The notes beneath the pieces were generated by a model. It saw only the letters and a list, made by a program, of their open reading frames with translations. It did not search any database and was not told where the DNA came from. The position numbers were made by a program, and so were the translations under genes. 64,000 bases of DNA, from NCBI GenBank assembly GCA_002428485.1, contig DIWM01000047.1, positions 1 through 64,000 of the forward strand, in the 5' to 3' direction. How positions within the stretch are numbered: position 1 is the stretch's first letter; the number at the start of each line of letters is the position of its first letter. Below are positions 56,841 to 64,000 of this stretch, piece after piece. Origin of the DNA: Deltaproteobacteria bacterium UBA6106 (GTDB lineage: Bacteria > Desulfobacterota > Syntrophorhabdia > Syntrophorhabdales > Syntrophorhabdaceae).

Positions 56841-57758
56841 TTATAGAAACTCCCTGACTTTTTTAAAGATTCCCGCAATATCCTCAGGATACTGAAACCA
56901 GCTTACATCCTTTTCCTTTGCGAACCAGGTGAACTGTCGTTTGGCATAGCGCCGGGTATGCTTCTTTATATCTTTTACCATATCTTCATAACGAATGAAA
57001 CCTTTTATGTACAGTAAGATCTCCCTGTACCCGATGCCCGAAAAAGGCTTCAGCCCTTCACCGTAACCCATTGAGAGTATATCTTTTACTTCTTCGACCC
57101 ATCCCTTGTCAAGCATCTCTTCAACCCTCCGGTCGATCCTTGAATACAGATCATCCCTGTCTTTCTGCAGGCCTATCTTCAGTGCGTTATACCGCGGTTC
57201 CCTGAAGCCGTGGTCTTTCTCCAGGCTTGTTACCGTCGTCCCCGTGAGGGTATAGACCTCCATCGCCCTTACAAGCCTTACCCTGTCCCTGTGGCTTATC
57301 CTCATGGCATAATCCCTGTCTATCTCCTTCACCTTTTCATAAAACCCGAGAGGGTCGTCATGGTACTCGCCGTGAAGGCGTTCCCGTAAAAGGCTGTCCT
57401 TTGGGGCTTTAAACAATCCATATATGAGGGCCCTCATATACAGTCCGGTGCCGCCGACGACAACGGGAACCCTGTTCCTTGACCAGATCTCCCCGATCGC
57501 ACGGTCCGCCGATTCTTTAAACATGGCTGCCTGGAAATCACCGGAAGGGTCAATAATGTCAATAAGATGGTGAGGGACGGCATCCCTTGCGGCACGGTCC
57601 GGCTTGGCAGTGCCTATGTCGAAATGTTTGTAGACCTGCATGGAATCCCCGTTGACGATCTCACCGTGAAACGTTTTCGCCAGATCGACCGAGAGGGCGG
57701 ACTTGCCGGTACAGGTCGGGCCTGTGACCGCAATGACCTTTCTTATGTTTGATAACAT
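56841..57758 (-). CDS. miaA: tRNA dimethylallyltransferase MiaA
   Basis: Prenylates A37 of tRNAs reading U-starting codons, 305 residues. P-loop AVTGPTCTGKSALSVDLA near residue 10, GDSMQVYKHFDIGTAKP near 37, GGTGLYMRALIYG near 102, and the RDRVRLVRAMEVY block. The C-terminal RYAKRQFTWFAKEK matches the family. The ATG is at 57758; a 29-bp spacer divides it from the divergent penicillin-binding protein gene. Confidence 0.94.
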   Translation of the reverse strand: MLSNIRKVIAVTGPTCTGKSALSVDLAKTFHGEIVNGDSMQVYKHFDIGTAKPDRAARDAVPHHLIDIIDPSGDFQAAMFKESADRAIGEIWSRNRVPVVVGGTGLYMRALIYGLFKAPKDSLLRERLHGEYHDDPLGFYEKVKEIDRDYAMRISHRDRVRLVRAMEVYTLTGTTVTSLEKDHGFREPRYNALKIGLQKDRDDLYSRIDRRVEEMLDKGWVEEVKDILSMGYGEGLKPFSGIGYREILLYIKGFIRYEDMVKDIKKHTRRYAKRQFTWFAKEKDVSWFQYPEDIAGIFKKVREFL

Positions 57759-57787
57759 ATGCGTAATACAGTATAATATTTCTTCCT

Positions 57788-59632
57788 ATGTATTCAAGAG
57801 TTGTCAAGCTGGCGATCCTGTTGATCCTTGTACCGGCGCTGTTCGGGGCCGGTCTTGGATACGCCCTTGTAAACTATCTTGAGATCCCCGATGTAAAACA
57901 GCTTGAGTCATACAGGCCCAAATCGGCAACCAGGCTTTATGCCGATGACAGTACGCTGTTTGCAGAGATCTATGTTGAGAAGAGGATACCCATTTCGATC
58001 ACCGAGATGCCGGGACATCTCAAATATGCCTTTATCGCTATTGAGGACGTAAGGTTCTATAACCACTTCGGTGTCGACTTCCGGGGGATAGCAAGGGCGC
58101 TTTACCGGAACATTATAAAGAGAAGCGTCGCGGAAGGCGCCTCCACCATTACCCAGCAGCTCGCCAGGAATCTCTATCTCACTCCGCAGAAAAGCATGAA
58201 AAGGAAGATCGAGGAGGCGATCCTTGCGATCCAGATCGAGCGGGAATATTCAAAGGACGAGATACTCAATATGTACCTTAACCTCATCTACCTTGGCGAA
58301 GGCGCTCACGGTGTTGAGGCTGCCGGCTACACGTACTTTCATAAAAAGGCAAAAGACCTTACCCTTGAGGAAGCGGCAACCTTAGCCGCCCTGACGAAAT
58401 CCCCCTCAAGGCTCTCGCCGTACAAGAATCCTGTCAAGGCGGTCGAAAGGCGAAACGTTGTGCTCAAAAGGATGTATGATGCGGATTTTATCAACAGGAA
58501 GGATTATCAGAGGGCCGTGCAGGCCCCTCTGGCGCTTGCCTCCTTCAAGGCCTATGAAAAGAAGACAGGGTACTTCATCGAGTACGTGAAGCAGGTCCTC
58601 GAAGAGTATGTCGAAAACCCCCAGGAGATATACACAACAGGTTTCAACATAAGAACGACGATCAACCTCGAGATGACGCAGTACGCTTACGAAGCGATAG
58701 AAAAGGGTATCCAGGGCTACCGGAAAAGGCATCCCAACGTGAAGAATCCGCCGGAAGTGGCGCTTGTTGCCATGGATGTGAAAACGGGAGACATCAAGGT
58801 CCTCATAGGGGGAAAAGATTTTTCTGTCTCGCCTTACAACAGGGCCGTGCAGGCAAAAAGGCAGCCCGGCTCGGCATTCAAACCGATCATATATCTCGCC
58901 GCCCTGGAGCATGGTTATACGCCCGACGATATCCTGACAGACGCGCCGGTATCGTTCACCAATCCTTATACCGGTGTCGTCTGGCAGCCGAAAAATTACA
59001 GAAACGAATACCACGGCAATGTGACGCTGAGAAGGGCGCTGGAACTCTCGCTGAATACCGCGACGGTGCGGCTGCTTGATCGTGTCGGTGTTGAGAATGT
59101 CATAGATCTCGCAAGGCAGCTCCATATTGACAGCAAATTTGAGCCCAACCTTTCCCTTTCGCTGGGCACGACGGAGATTGCGCCCCTGGACCTTGCTGCG
59201 GCGTATGCCACCTTCGCGCGGGGAGGGTCCTATCTGCCGCCCGTTGCGATCAAAGCGGTGGCGACAATTGACGGCGAGGAGAAGTATCGCGAGGAGCCCA
59301 TCGAGGAACCGGTTGTTTCCCCGGAGGCAGCCTCTGCGCTCGTCGATATTATGCAGGGCGTTATCAAGAGAGGCACGGCAAGAAGCGCCGCCTCCATGCC
59401 TTATGTTCTTGCGGGAAAGACGGGAACGACCGACGATTTCAGGGATGCCTGGTTCATCGGGTTTTCACCGAACCTCCTCTGCGCCGTCTGGGTAGGCTAC
59501 GACAAGAGAATAAATCTCGGCAATAAGGAATCGGGGGCCACGGCAGCGCTGCCCATATGGATAGACTTTATGTCAAAGGCGCTTACGCATTATCCGAAAG
59601 AGTATTTTCCCCAACCAATTCCGGAATACTAG
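57788..59632 (+). CDS. Class A penicillin-binding protein (PBP1A family)
   Basis: Bifunctional peptidoglycan synthase, 614 residues, shorter than PBP1a of E. coli. A signal-anchor (8-29) precedes the GT51 glycosyltransferase domain with IEDVRFYNHFGVD near residue 88, EGASTITQQLARNLY near 114 and the KRKIEEAILAIQIER block. The transpeptidase has SxxK in RQPGSAFKPI near 359, SxN in ELSLNTATV near 420 and KTG in AGKTGTTDDFRDAWFIGF near 540. It builds and cross-links the wall in the periplasm. Confidence 0.94.
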   Translation: MYSRVVKLAILLILVPALFGAGLGYALVNYLEIPDVKQLESYRPKSATRLYADDSTLFAEIYVEKRIPISITEMPGHLKYAFIAIEDVRFYNHFGVDFRGIARALYRNIIKRSVAEGASTITQQLARNLYLTPQKSMKRKIEEAILAIQIEREYSKDEILNMYLNLIYLGEGAHGVEAAGYTYFHKKAKDLTLEEAATLAALTKSPSRLSPYKNPVKAVERRNVVLKRMYDADFINRKDYQRAVQAPLALASFKAYEKKTGYFIEYVKQVLEEYVENPQEIYTTGFNIRTTINLEMTQYAYEAIEKGIQGYRKRHPNVKNPPEVALVAMDVKTGDIKVLIGGKDFSVSPYNRAVQAKRQPGSAFKPIIYLAALEHGYTPDDILTDAPVSFTNPYTGVVWQPKNYRNEYHGNVTLRRALELSLNTATVRLLDRVGVENVIDLARQLHIDSKFEPNLSLSLGTTEIAPLDLAAAYATFARGGSYLPPVAIKAVATIDGEEKYREEPIEEPVVSPEAASALVDIMQGVIKRGTARSAASMPYVLAGKTGTTDDFRDAWFIGFSPNLLCAVWVGYDKRINLGNKESGATAALPIWIDFMSKALTHYPKEYFPQPIPEY

Positions 59633-59640
59633 CCACTCGA

Positions 59641-59726
59641 TCCTCGTTCCCCGATGCTTGATCCTCGCCACGCCGGTCTCTGTTCCTCGTAGCGCACCTA
59701 ACCGGCATCGAGTATCCGGTATCCAG
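59641..59726. repeat. Word-like repeat, CATCCAGTATC-related family
   Basis: TCGATCCTCGTTCC, TTGATCCTCG and CATCGAGTATCCGGTATCCAG words in the spacer between the penicillin-binding protein and the convergent ATPase-fold gene. Confidence 0.45.
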
Positions 59727-59740
59727 GTGCTATGCGGCAG

Positions 59741-60166
59741 TTACGTTGCGGGAGGTTTCTGTATGGTGAAGGCGATGATGTTCTTACCCTCGTAACGCTT
59801 GCATTCGATATTCCCTACGGATCGTTTCATGACCTTCGTGGACGGCCTTCCATTGGTAGTCAAGATGTCATCGGGGGTAAGAAAGGGATCCGATTCAATG
59901 AGCATATTAAAAGGTCTGCCGTTGTCGCTGATGGTGATCACCAGCTTCCCGGCATTGTCGAGGCTGCAGGCTATTTGTATTTCGCAATCCCCGCCGCCGC
60001 AGGAGAAGCGGAGGATGTTGCCGATAGCCTCTTTCATCGAGAGCATGATCTCCTGCATCCTTTGGTCGGGAAAACCCGAGTCTTTCATGTGTTCCGAGAT
60101 AAATGCTATAAGATCGGGGATAGAATCTTCTTTCGCAGGACGGGAAATCTCTCCAAGCGGTTCCAT
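59741..60166 (-). CDS. Anti-sigma-type histidine-kinase-like ATPase (RsbW/SpoIIAB family)
   Basis: GHKL ATPase of the serine-kinase/anti-sigma type, 141 residues. The N box is MKEAIGNILRFS near residue 45 and the G1 box ITISDNGRPFN near 79; a C-terminal strand pattern KRYEGKNIIAFTIQK ends the fold. ATG 60166 is chosen because AAGGAGG lies 9 nt upstream; the longer in-frame extension is unsupported. The partner anti-anti-sigma factor and sigma target are not adjacent. It is divergent from the WYL regulator. Confidence 0.85.
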   Translation of the reverse strand: MEPLGEISRPAKEDSIPDLIAFISEHMKDSGFPDQRMQEIMLSMKEAIGNILRFSCGGGDCEIQIACSLDNAGKLVITISDNGRPFNMLIESDPFLTPDDILTTNGRPSTKVMKRSVGNIECKRYEGKNIIAFTIQKPPAT

Positions 60167-60286
60167 TGTTTCGTACCTCCTTGTCGGGACCTCAGTATAA
60201 CCCTGATAATGTTTAATGTGCAAAAGATATTTCTCATTGATGATTTTTTTTAATTCAGGTAACATGGAAAGAACAAGGGCGATCAT

Positions 60287-61282
60287 TTGATATCTAAGAG
60301 TTCCCGATACCCAAAGAATAAGAATAAGCGTACCGGTATTTCAGATAAATTTTTCCGCCTCCTCAAGATCTATACGATCATTGCGCAGAAGCAATACCCA
60401 TCGGTCAAATCCCTTGCCGAAAATCTCGGGGTCAACGAGAGGACCATCTACCGGGACCTCTTCGTCATCAACCTCGTTGACCAGGTTGATTATGACCCGG
60501 AGAGGAAGGGATACGCCTTCACTCACGGCGACAGCATCAAAAAGCCGATGTTGAGCGATGAAGAGCTTATGACGCTCTTTACGGCAGGCGAGGCGGTTTC
60601 GCACCTCGGGACGCCTTTCCGCGAGAACTTCCAGCATCTCGTGGATAAGATGGTCGCATCTACCGCCAAAGCCCGATCAAAGGGCAAGCCGCCGATCATC
60701 ATCAAAGTCCCCGATACCGCCCGGGGCGTTATCATCGATAGATCCCTCAAGATCATTGCCGCCTGCCTGCAGGATAAGCGTTCTGTTGACCTTACCTACA
60801 AAGCCCATGGGGCAAAAGAAGTAACCAGGCGGACCGTCGACCCTTATGGGCTCATCTTTCATGAAGGCATCTGGATCCTGATCGGGCTTTGTCACCTGCG
60901 AAAGGAGATCCGGAGCTTTGCCCTCGACCGTATCCAGGACTGCCGCGAAAGATATCTGTATTTCGAACCCCGTTTAGATTTCAACCTGGGGGAATACCTT
61001 GCAAAAAGCTGGGGTGTTATAGACGGTGAGGAGGTGACGGTTGCGGTCAGGTTTAAGCCGGAGGTTGCCGAATATATCACGCGGAAAGATAAATGGCACC
61101 CGTCAGAGGTGAGAAAGATGCTCTCCGATGGCGGTGTTGAGCTCACCTTCACCGTTGCCGGCATCTACGAGATCAAGAAATGGATCTATTCCTGGATACC
61201 GAACGTCGAGGTCATCAAACCTAAATTATTAAGGGACCTGATCAAAAAAGAGCTTATGCAGGCAACCCAAGACCACAAATAA
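60287..61282 (+). CDS. HTH plus WYL-domain transcriptional regulator
   Basis: Regulator of 331 residues: an N-terminal helix-turn-helix (SLAENLGVNERTIYRDLFVIN near residue 40), a middle helical part, and a WYL domain (RSVDLTYKAHGAKEV through WILIGLCHLRKEIRSFALDRIQ near 165-225), with a C-terminal WCX-like domain (YITRKDKWHPSEV onward). WYL regulators often control defence or stress loci and bind nucleic acid or nucleotide ligands. The likely start is TTG 60287 with AAGGG upstream. It is followed after a repeat-rich spacer by the ARPP-1-type and nuclease genes in the same direction. Confidence 0.88.
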   Translation: MISKSSRYPKNKNKRTGISDKFFRLLKIYTIIAQKQYPSVKSLAENLGVNERTIYRDLFVINLVDQVDYDPERKGYAFTHGDSIKKPMLSDEELMTLFTAGEAVSHLGTPFRENFQHLVDKMVASTAKARSKGKPPIIIKVPDTARGVIIDRSLKIIAACLQDKRSVDLTYKAHGAKEVTRRTVDPYGLIFHEGIWILIGLCHLRKEIRSFALDRIQDCRERYLYFEPRLDFNLGEYLAKSWGVIDGEEVTVAVRFKPEVAEYITRKDKWHPSEVRKMLSDGGVELTFTVAGIYEIKKWIYSWIPNVEVIKPKLLRDLIKKELMQATQDHK

Positions 61283-61319
61283 TTCAAGCAATCAGCGACA
61301 AAACCAGTTCAATCCGGAT

Positions 61320-61573
61320 GATTCCCCGCAGCGTGCTGCGGGGTGCCACTATTCCCTCTCCCCCCGCGGGAGAGGGCAGGGTGAGGGGGCATGATCATGC
61401 CGATTCTATCCTCTGATACCCCGCCGCAAGCGGCTGGGTAGTATATTTCTTGTTAGCTTTTTCTGAGCAGCATCCAGTATCCAGCATCCAGTATCAAGCA
61501 TCCAGGCTGTTTGTTTTTAACGTTGAACCTTTCACCTTTCACTTTTCACATTTTACTTTTTACTTTTCACGTT
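61320..61573. repeat. Dense repeat block before the ARPP-1-type gene
   Basis: The spacer 61283-61654 has no gene. In order: CCCCGCAGC/GCTGCGGGG hairpin (61324-61343), CCCTCTCCC/GGGAGAGGG hairpin (61354-61376), an AGGGTGAGGGGG linker and a CCCCGCCGC hairpin (61419-61438). The segment from 61354 copies the 7.75-kb composite. Then CATCCAGTATCCAGCATCC (61471-61505) and TTTCACCTTTCACTTTTC (61529-61573) words follow. Confidence 0.65.
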
Positions 61574-61654
61574 GTCCTCTGACACCCTGTTGTCATTGAC
61601 GGTGTTTATACTATATCTGTTTGGAACATATATCAAAGCAAAGGGGGATTGATT

Positions 61655-62635
61655 ATGGAGAAATTAATTACTGAATATCTGGCCCGGATCCAATTGGGCG
61701 GCGTACAGATATGCGAGAATATGGGGATCGTTCCGCTTCTCTTCCCCGGCAACGGGGGGCCGGAGTATATGACCCTCAGGGAGGCCCTTGAGAGGGGCGC
61801 ATTGACCGTTACGGAGGTGAGCGAAGGGGGCTCCGTCCCCGAACTGAAGGTCATCAACAAGGGGGACGCGGCAGTCCTTCTCCTCGACGGGGAGGAACTT
61901 GTCGGGGCAAAGCAGAACCGCGTCCTCAACACGACAATCCTCGTTGGCGCCCGCATGGAGACAGTGATCCCGGTAAGCTGCACAGAGCAAGGGAGATGGT
62001 CGTACACGTCCAGGGAGTTTATGGACTCCGACGTCGTTATGTATGCCAAAGCCAGAAGGGAGAAGTCACGGCACGTCACGGCAAACCTCAAGGCAGCGGT
62101 GGGCTACAGGTCCAACCAGGGGGAGGTTTGGGACCATATCGAAGAGATGAGGATGAATGCGGATGTGAGCGCCCCCACGGGCGCCATGAATGACGTCTTC
62201 GAGCAGAAGACGCAGGACCTCAACGAGTACATCGAGGCGATTCCGCTCATCCCCGGCCAGAATGGCATGATGGTCTTTATCAACGGCTTCATAGTTGGTT
62301 GCGACATCCTCTCGCGTTCTGCAGCGTATGCGTCCCTCCACGCGAAGCTCCTCAAGAGCTACGCCATGGAGGCGCTCCTTGATCGGAAAAAGTATTTTCC
62401 TGTCCCTGCCATCGGGGCGGCAAAGGACTTTCTCCAGGCGATCGCTTCAAGCGAGGAGAAGAAATACCGGTCCACCGGTCTTGGCTGGGACTACCGCTTC
62501 GAGGCGCCGGGGAAGGTAGGTTCTGCCCTTGTCCATGAAGATAGCGTGATCCACATGGCCTTCTTCGCCATTACCGAGAGCGAGAAGATCGGCAACATGT
62601 CAGGCTTCAGGAGCCGGAGAGGGTACAGGAGGTGA
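61655..62635 (+). CDS. ARPP-1 domain (DUF6569) family protein
   Basis: Protein of 326 residues resembling the ARPP-1 group (ADP-ribosyl-glycohydrolase/phosphatase-associated; DUF6569). Recognisable are PLLFPGNGGPEYMTLREALE near residue 28, LLLDGEELVGAKQNRVLNT near 76, and VIPVSCTEQGRWSY near 109. A later half has GFIVGCDILSR and KYRSTGLGWDYRFEA. ATG 61655 has AGGGGG 7 nt upstream. The biochemical activity is not established to my knowledge; members occur near nucleotide-signalling and stress genes. It follows the WYL regulator. Confidence 0.78.
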   Translation: MEKLITEYLARIQLGGVQICENMGIVPLLFPGNGGPEYMTLREALERGALTVTEVSEGGSVPELKVINKGDAAVLLLDGEELVGAKQNRVLNTTILVGARMETVIPVSCTEQGRWSYTSREFMDSDVVMYAKARREKSRHVTANLKAAVGYRSNQGEVWDHIEEMRMNADVSAPTGAMNDVFEQKTQDLNEYIEAIPLIPGQNGMMVFINGFIVGCDILSRSAAYASLHAKLLKSYAMEALLDRKKYFPVPAIGAAKDFLQAIASSEEKKYRSTGLGWDYRFEAPGKVGSALVHEDSVIHMAFFAITESEKIGNMSGFRSRRGYRR

Positions 62636-62761
62636 ACCGGATGCTGGGTGCTGGCCAGGAGCGCTGTAAGGAACAAGGAGCGAGGACATATCGTTCCTCT
62701 TCTCAACGATAACGATTTGTGTCATACTGAAATATAGAGGGCTTGAGGTCTCACGTATGTT

Positions 62762-62797
62762 TAGCTATGAGCCATGAGCTAAGAACTATGAGCTGAT
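62762..62797. repeat. Word-like repeat, CTATGAGC family
   Basis: TAGCTATGAGCCATGAGC and AACTATGAGC words immediately before the small Cys-rich ORF. Confidence 0.5.
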
Positions 62798-62799
62798 AC

Positions 62800-62967
62800 A
62801 TGGATGATCTTTTTGACATACTCGGCATTTCGATCTTCGCGTCAGGCGGGAAGTGGTGCACGCTGAACAACATGCCCTGCATCCCGCTCCCGTCGTGCGA
62901 TCAATATCGGGAAGGCGATACCTGCAAATATGAATCCGGCAGGGAAGGGGAAGACGATGATGAATGA
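62800..62967 (+). CDS. Small Cys-rich ORF overlapping the nuclease gene
   Basis: Candidate gene of 55 residues, not recognised. Features: MDDLFDILGI start, then four Cys spread as KWCTLNNMPC and SCDQYREGDTC, and a very acidic tail ending in EGEDDDE. The four Cys could bind a metal or form disulfides. Its stop overlaps the start of the DUF2779 gene by 11 bp, the usual mark of coupled genes. The ribosome-binding site is weak (repeat DNA just upstream), so it is reported as probable, not certain. Confidence 0.5.
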   Translation: MDDLFDILGISIFASGGKWCTLNNMPCIPLPSCDQYREGDTCKYESGREGEDDDE

Positions 62968-64000
62968 CCTTCATCTCAGCAAATCCCTCTTTATCCGTGG
63001 CCTGCAGTGCCACAAGTCCCTCTACCTCGACAAGCGCCATCCGGAGCTGAGGGACGAAACCCCGCCCTCGCGGGAGGCCCTTTTCCGGAGCGGCTCAGAG
63101 GTGGGTATTGTGGCGCAGGGGCTTTTCCCCGACGGGATCACCATCCCTTACGACCCCGATACCTATGACAAACAGGCTGCGCTCACACAGAATATGATCG
63201 CGCAGGGCGCAACCACGCTCTACGAGGCCGCCTTCCGGTTCGACAACGTCTTTGTAAAGGTGGATATTCTCAACAAGGGCAAAGAGGGGTGGGACATCTA
63301 CGAGGTGAAAAGCTCCACCTCGATCAAGGACGTCTATATTCCCGACGCCGCCGTTCAATATTACGTGGTGAAGGGATCGGGCCTGCCGGTCTCGCGCATC
63401 TTCCTTGTCCATATCAACAACCAGTATGTCAGGGAAGGGGAGATCGACGTCCGGCAGCTCTTCACCGTAAACGACGTCACCTCCGAGGTCATGCAGATGC
63501 AAGACACCGTCGGGGGAGAGCTCGATGCCCAGAAGACGATGCTCCGCGGCGATATCCCGCGGATCGACATCGGCCCTCACTGCACAGACCCCTACGACTG
63601 CGACTTCATGGGACACTGCTGGCAGCACATCCCCGATGAATCGGTATTTGATATCAGGGGCAGCAAGTCTTTGCCGTTCACACTCTATAACCGGGGCATT
63701 GTGCGCTTCGAAGACGTGCCGCTCTACATGCTCACGCCGAACCAGCGGCTCCAGGTGGAGGCAACCCTCGAGAGGAAGGTCGTCATCTCAAGCGAAGCGG
63801 TCAGGGAATTTCTCGATTCCCTCTGGTACCCGCTCTATTTCCTCGACTTCGAGACCGTCGGCGCCGCCATCCCTTTTTTCGACGGGACGAGGCCTTACCA
63901 GCAGGTTCCGTTCCAGTATTCGCTGCATTATCTGGAAGATGAGGACGCCGACCTCCTGCATCATGAATACCTCGCAGACCCGAAGATCGACCCGAGGGAA
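62957..64000 (+). CDS. DUF2779 nuclease-like protein (3' partial)
   Basis: Open to the right edge, 348 codons visible. N-terminal part: a PD-(D/E)XK-like core with FVKVDILNKG and WDIYEVKSST near residues 97-117 (Asp, Glu, Lys spaced as in Cas4/AddB-type nucleases). The Cys at LQCHKSLYL near 17 and three Cys in HCTDPYDCDFMGHCW near 205 could hold a 4Fe-4S cluster as in those nucleases. A second, DEDDh exonuclease-like motif appears as LYFLDFETVG near 301. ATG 62957 (followed by a second ATG at 62960) overlaps the small ORF. Probably a DNA-processing or defence protein. Confidence 0.85.
   Translation, partial: MMNDLHLSKSLFIRGLQCHKSLYLDKRHPELRDETPPSREALFRSGSEVGIVAQGLFPDGITIPYDPDTYDKQAALTQNMIAQGATTLYEAAFRFDNVFVKVDILNKGKEGWDIYEVKSSTSIKDVYIPDAAVQYYVVKGSGLPVSRIFLVHINNQYVREGEIDVRQLFTVNDVTSEVMQMQDTVGGELDAQKTMLRGDIPRIDIGPHCTDPYDCDFMGHCWQHIPDESVFDIRGSKSLPFTLYNRGIVRFEDVPLYMLTPNQRLQVEATLERKVVISSEAVREFLDSLWYPLYFLDFETVGAAIPFFDGTRPYQQVPFQYSLHYLEDEDADLLHHEYLADPKIDPRE

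Noticed and set aside
58406..59125. 239-codon frame antisense to the penicillin-binding protein
   Set aside because: Shadow of a well-supported gene on the other strand; low-complexity His/Arg-rich translation without motifs.
59741..60286. Longer 181-residue version of the anti-sigma-type ATPase
   Set aside because: AAGGAGG lies before ATG 60166, and the extension would leave only the last base pair before the divergent regulator.
62786..63040. 84-codon minus-strand frame over the small ORF and nuclease start
   Set aside because: Antisense to two overlapping co-directional frames; no start signal or known motif.

Overview
This 64 kb window looks like a chromosomal segment of an anaerobic Gram-negative bacterium of the Deltaproteobacteria (Desulfobacterota) type. 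A relative of aromatic- or fatty-acid-oxidising syntrophs such as Syntrophorhabdus would fit, but that placement is inferred from gene content, not from an alignment. Pointers are a PagL-like outer-membrane protein, TRAP transporters with DctP and TAXI receptors, many acyl-CoA enzymes, an ATP-dependent acyl-CoA dehydratase activase, SelB with a selenium-linked molybdenum hydroxylase maturation set, type IV pilus retraction ATPases and an AmmeMemoRadiSam gene pair. No rRNA, tRNA, CRISPR array, transposase or phage gene was seen.

Layout. 1-5.8 kb (+): a branched-chain amino-acid-type ABC transporter (binding protein cut by the left edge, then livH-livM-livG-livF) and an acyl-CoA ligase. 6.2-10.9 kb (-): a CBS-pair protein, a Nudix hydrolase, then a tightly overlapped trio of ATP-grasp ligase, inactive transglutaminase fused to membrane helices, and retropepsin-like protein. 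11.0-17.4 kb (+): MEMO1 and AMMECR1 homologues, a DUF1858 redox protein, four molybdenum-cofactor/hydroxylase maturation genes, and an RpoH-type sigma factor. 17.8-27.7 kb: ccdA, ppx/gppA, comEC with a deacetylase-fold gene, selB, an ExeA-like ATPase overlapping a nuclease homologue, and pagL.

27.7-50.7 kb is an acyl-CoA catabolism region. Minus-strand genes encode a DUF35 protein, thiolase, enoyl-CoA hydratase, hydroxyacyl-CoA dehydrogenase, two acyl-CoA ligases, a metallo-hydrolase, a DctPQM TRAP transporter and a dehydrogenase-hydratase fusion. A GntR/FCD regulator at 41.2 kb faces the fusion gene across a spacer with two mirror-image promoters that share one operator-like sequence. Downstream of it lie an acyl-CoA dehydrogenase, a biotin-type carrier and a dehydratase activase. 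A second TRAP system (TAXI receptor, DUF1850, fused permease), a two-subunit CoA-transferase and an amidohydrolase follow. Together they suggest import of organic acids, activation by ligation or CoA transfer, and beta-oxidation-like breakdown.

50.7-64 kb: a small four-helix-bundle gene between perfect 24-bp inverted repeats, a Nudix hydrolase, an aminotransferase, a pyruvate-kinase-C-like protein, a C_GCAxxG_C_C protein, pilU-pilT, scpB, miaA, a class A penicillin-binding protein, an anti-sigma-type ATPase, a WYL regulator, an ARPP-1-type protein, a tiny Cys-rich ORF and a DUF2779 nuclease running off the right edge.

The most unusual window-wide feature is in the spacers. Many carry clusters of short, reiterated, word-like repeats of several families, usually as a forward array, a short spacer and its reverse complement, giving long imperfect hairpins. 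I saw none inside a clear gene. One family flanks the four-helix-bundle gene, and a gene-less copy sits about 0.8 kb away.
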